DNA from: CAVPRW01 sp046727435 [NCBI: bacterium]
GTDB lineage: Bacteria; Tectomicrobia; Entotheonellia; J063
Length of the DNA: 14,819 nucleotides
Direction of reading: 5' to 3'
Assembly: GCA_046727435.1 (NCBI GenBank)
Contig: JBKPCR010000526.1
Coordinates: forward strand, 1 to 14,819
Below, one piece after another: positions 14,027 through 14,819 of this stretch. Numbering within the stretch: the first letter of the stretch is position 1; every line of letters begins with the position of its first letter. The notes under the pieces are model-generated. The model worked only from the letters and a program-made list of their open reading frames with translations. It made no database searches and was not told where the DNA came from. The translations under genes were made by a program, and so were the position numbers.

Positions 14027-14819
14027 ATGCCCCTATATCGTTTTTGCCGCCCAGAAGACATCCCCATGATTGTGCAGGCACTGAATACGTGCTATGATGG
14101 ACATCTCCCCCAACATCCCGCCATGACGGTGGCCCAATTCCGTGAGGAAATGGGCCTGATCAGCCTGTGGCCCAGCAACACGATGGTGGTGATCGAAAAC
14201 AATGATCCCATCGCCGTCATCGTCGGCACCAAGCGTCCCTATGGTTGCTGGATCGCCAAGCTGGGAGTACGCTCGGATCATCAACGACAGGGCATCGGAC
14301 GCTACATCGTCGAAGCACTCACACGCAAGCTGTCCATCATCGGCCCACGCCTCATCAGCGTAGATGTGCCGGTGGACAATGAAGGCGCCGCTGAGTTCTT
14401 CAAGCATTTGGGCTTTGAGACGTGGGGACGCTACTGGTCATTCGCCGGCCATCCCCAGGCGAATGCCTCCGAAGACCTGCGCCAGGTCCATCCCGTGAAG
14501 CCTGATGTGGCGCTCAGTCGCTATGAATCCTTTCACCCCATTCCCCAGTGCTGGGAGCGCGATGCCTACACGCTGCAGCTCTATGCCGGGCGTCTCAGCG
14601 GATACGCCTTCTGGGAGCAGGACAACATCCACGGCTATCTGTTGCTCCATCATGCTATCATTATGGACCTCGCCATTGATCCCCATGCCGATCCTATCCG
14701 GGTAGGCACGGCGTTGCTGCAGCGCGCCGCTGTCGATGTGAAAGAGGCACTGCACATCGACAAGGTGGCGGCGCAAGACCCCGTATGCGCTGCCCTCGAA
14801 CAGGCCGGCCTCACCGCAC
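14027..14819 (+). CDS. GNAT-family N-acetyltransferase, possibly tandem-domain (3'-truncated by window edge)
   Basis: The frame is open from ATG 14027 to the right edge (264 complete codons). An in-frame TGA lies just upstream, and GAGGG is 9 nt before the ATG. The first GNAT domain covers about residues 1-135, with the acetyl-CoA motif A as LGVRSDHQRQGIGRYIV (Q86-R-Q-G-I-G91) and motif B as VPVDNEGAAEFFKHLGFE (N118, F124, LGF 128-130). Residues about 160-264 look like a second, diverged GNAT-like half: a strand GRLSGYAFW, then MDLAIDPHADPIRVGTALLQRA at the motif A position, where the glycine-rich loop is weakened, and a motif-B-like AAQDPVCAALEQAGL. A catalytic N-terminal and structural C-terminal half would be a reasonable reading (inference). 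The substrate is unknown. Confidence 0.82.
   Translation, partial: MPLYRFCRPEDIPMIVQALNTCYDGHLPQHPAMTVAQFREEMGLISLWPSNTMVVIENNDPIAVIVGTKRPYGCWIAKLGVRSDHQRQGIGRYIVEALTRKLSIIGPRLISVDVPVDNEGAAEFFKHLGFETWGRYWSFAGHPQANASEDLRQVHPVKPDVALSRYESFHPIPQCWERDAYTLQLYAGRLSGYAFWEQDNIHGYLLLHHAIIMDLAIDPHADPIRVGTALLQRAAVDVKEALHIDKVAAQDPVCAALEQAGLTA

Noticed and set aside
1-14819. tRNA, rRNA, CRISPR array, insertion sequence, integrase or prophage genes
   Set aside because: Looked for in the gaps and in the coding frames; none recognised.

Overview
The window comes from a Gram-negative-type bacterium with an outer membrane, because it carries lipoprotein N-acylation (lnt) and lipoprotein-release (LolC/D-type) genes. 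It also carries a ClpC-type AAA+ unfoldase, which is not typical of gammaproteobacteria. The base composition looks moderately GC-rich (not computed). A single LolC/E-type permease, ClpC, and accessory LLM, NTF2-like and diiron genes would fit an uncultured soil, sediment or symbiont lineage such as Tectomicrobia/Entotheonella, Rokubacteria/NC10 or Nitrospirota. That placement is a guess, not a call.

Left half (1-6819, all minus strand) is housekeeping and falls into two apparent operons. The first is HNH protein -> lnt -> prfB, driven by a promoter with both hexamers at sigma-70 consensus (6889-6918). prfB carries the classic RF2 autoregulatory +1 frameshift site (4558-4573). The second is lolC-type permease -> lolD -> clpC, driven by a near-consensus promoter (3246-3275) in the prfB-lolC gap. 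clpC runs off the left edge of the window.

Right half (7103-14819, all plus strand) is accessory metabolism. A FlK-fold thioesterase, a SnoaL/NTF2-like protein and an LLM-class flavin oxidoreductase come first. A 32-bp perfect palindrome lies between the second and third of these. A tight four-gene unit follows: MFS transporter, 60-residue CxxC protein, ferritin-like diiron protein and isochorismatase-type cysteine hydrolase (gaps 38, 50 and 30 nt). Then come a second, distinct diiron carboxylate oxygenase-like protein with its own 353-nt upstream region, and a GNAT acetyltransferase with its own strong promoter, cut by the right edge.

The two halves are divided by a divergent intergenic region (about 6820-7102). 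Two diiron proteins, a flavin oxidoreductase, a thioesterase, a hydrolase and an exporter lie on one strand. This is the most plausible place for an uncharacterised oxidative small-molecule pathway, but the sequence alone cannot show that the genes share a substrate. No tRNA, rRNA, CRISPR array, insertion sequence or integrase was recognised.
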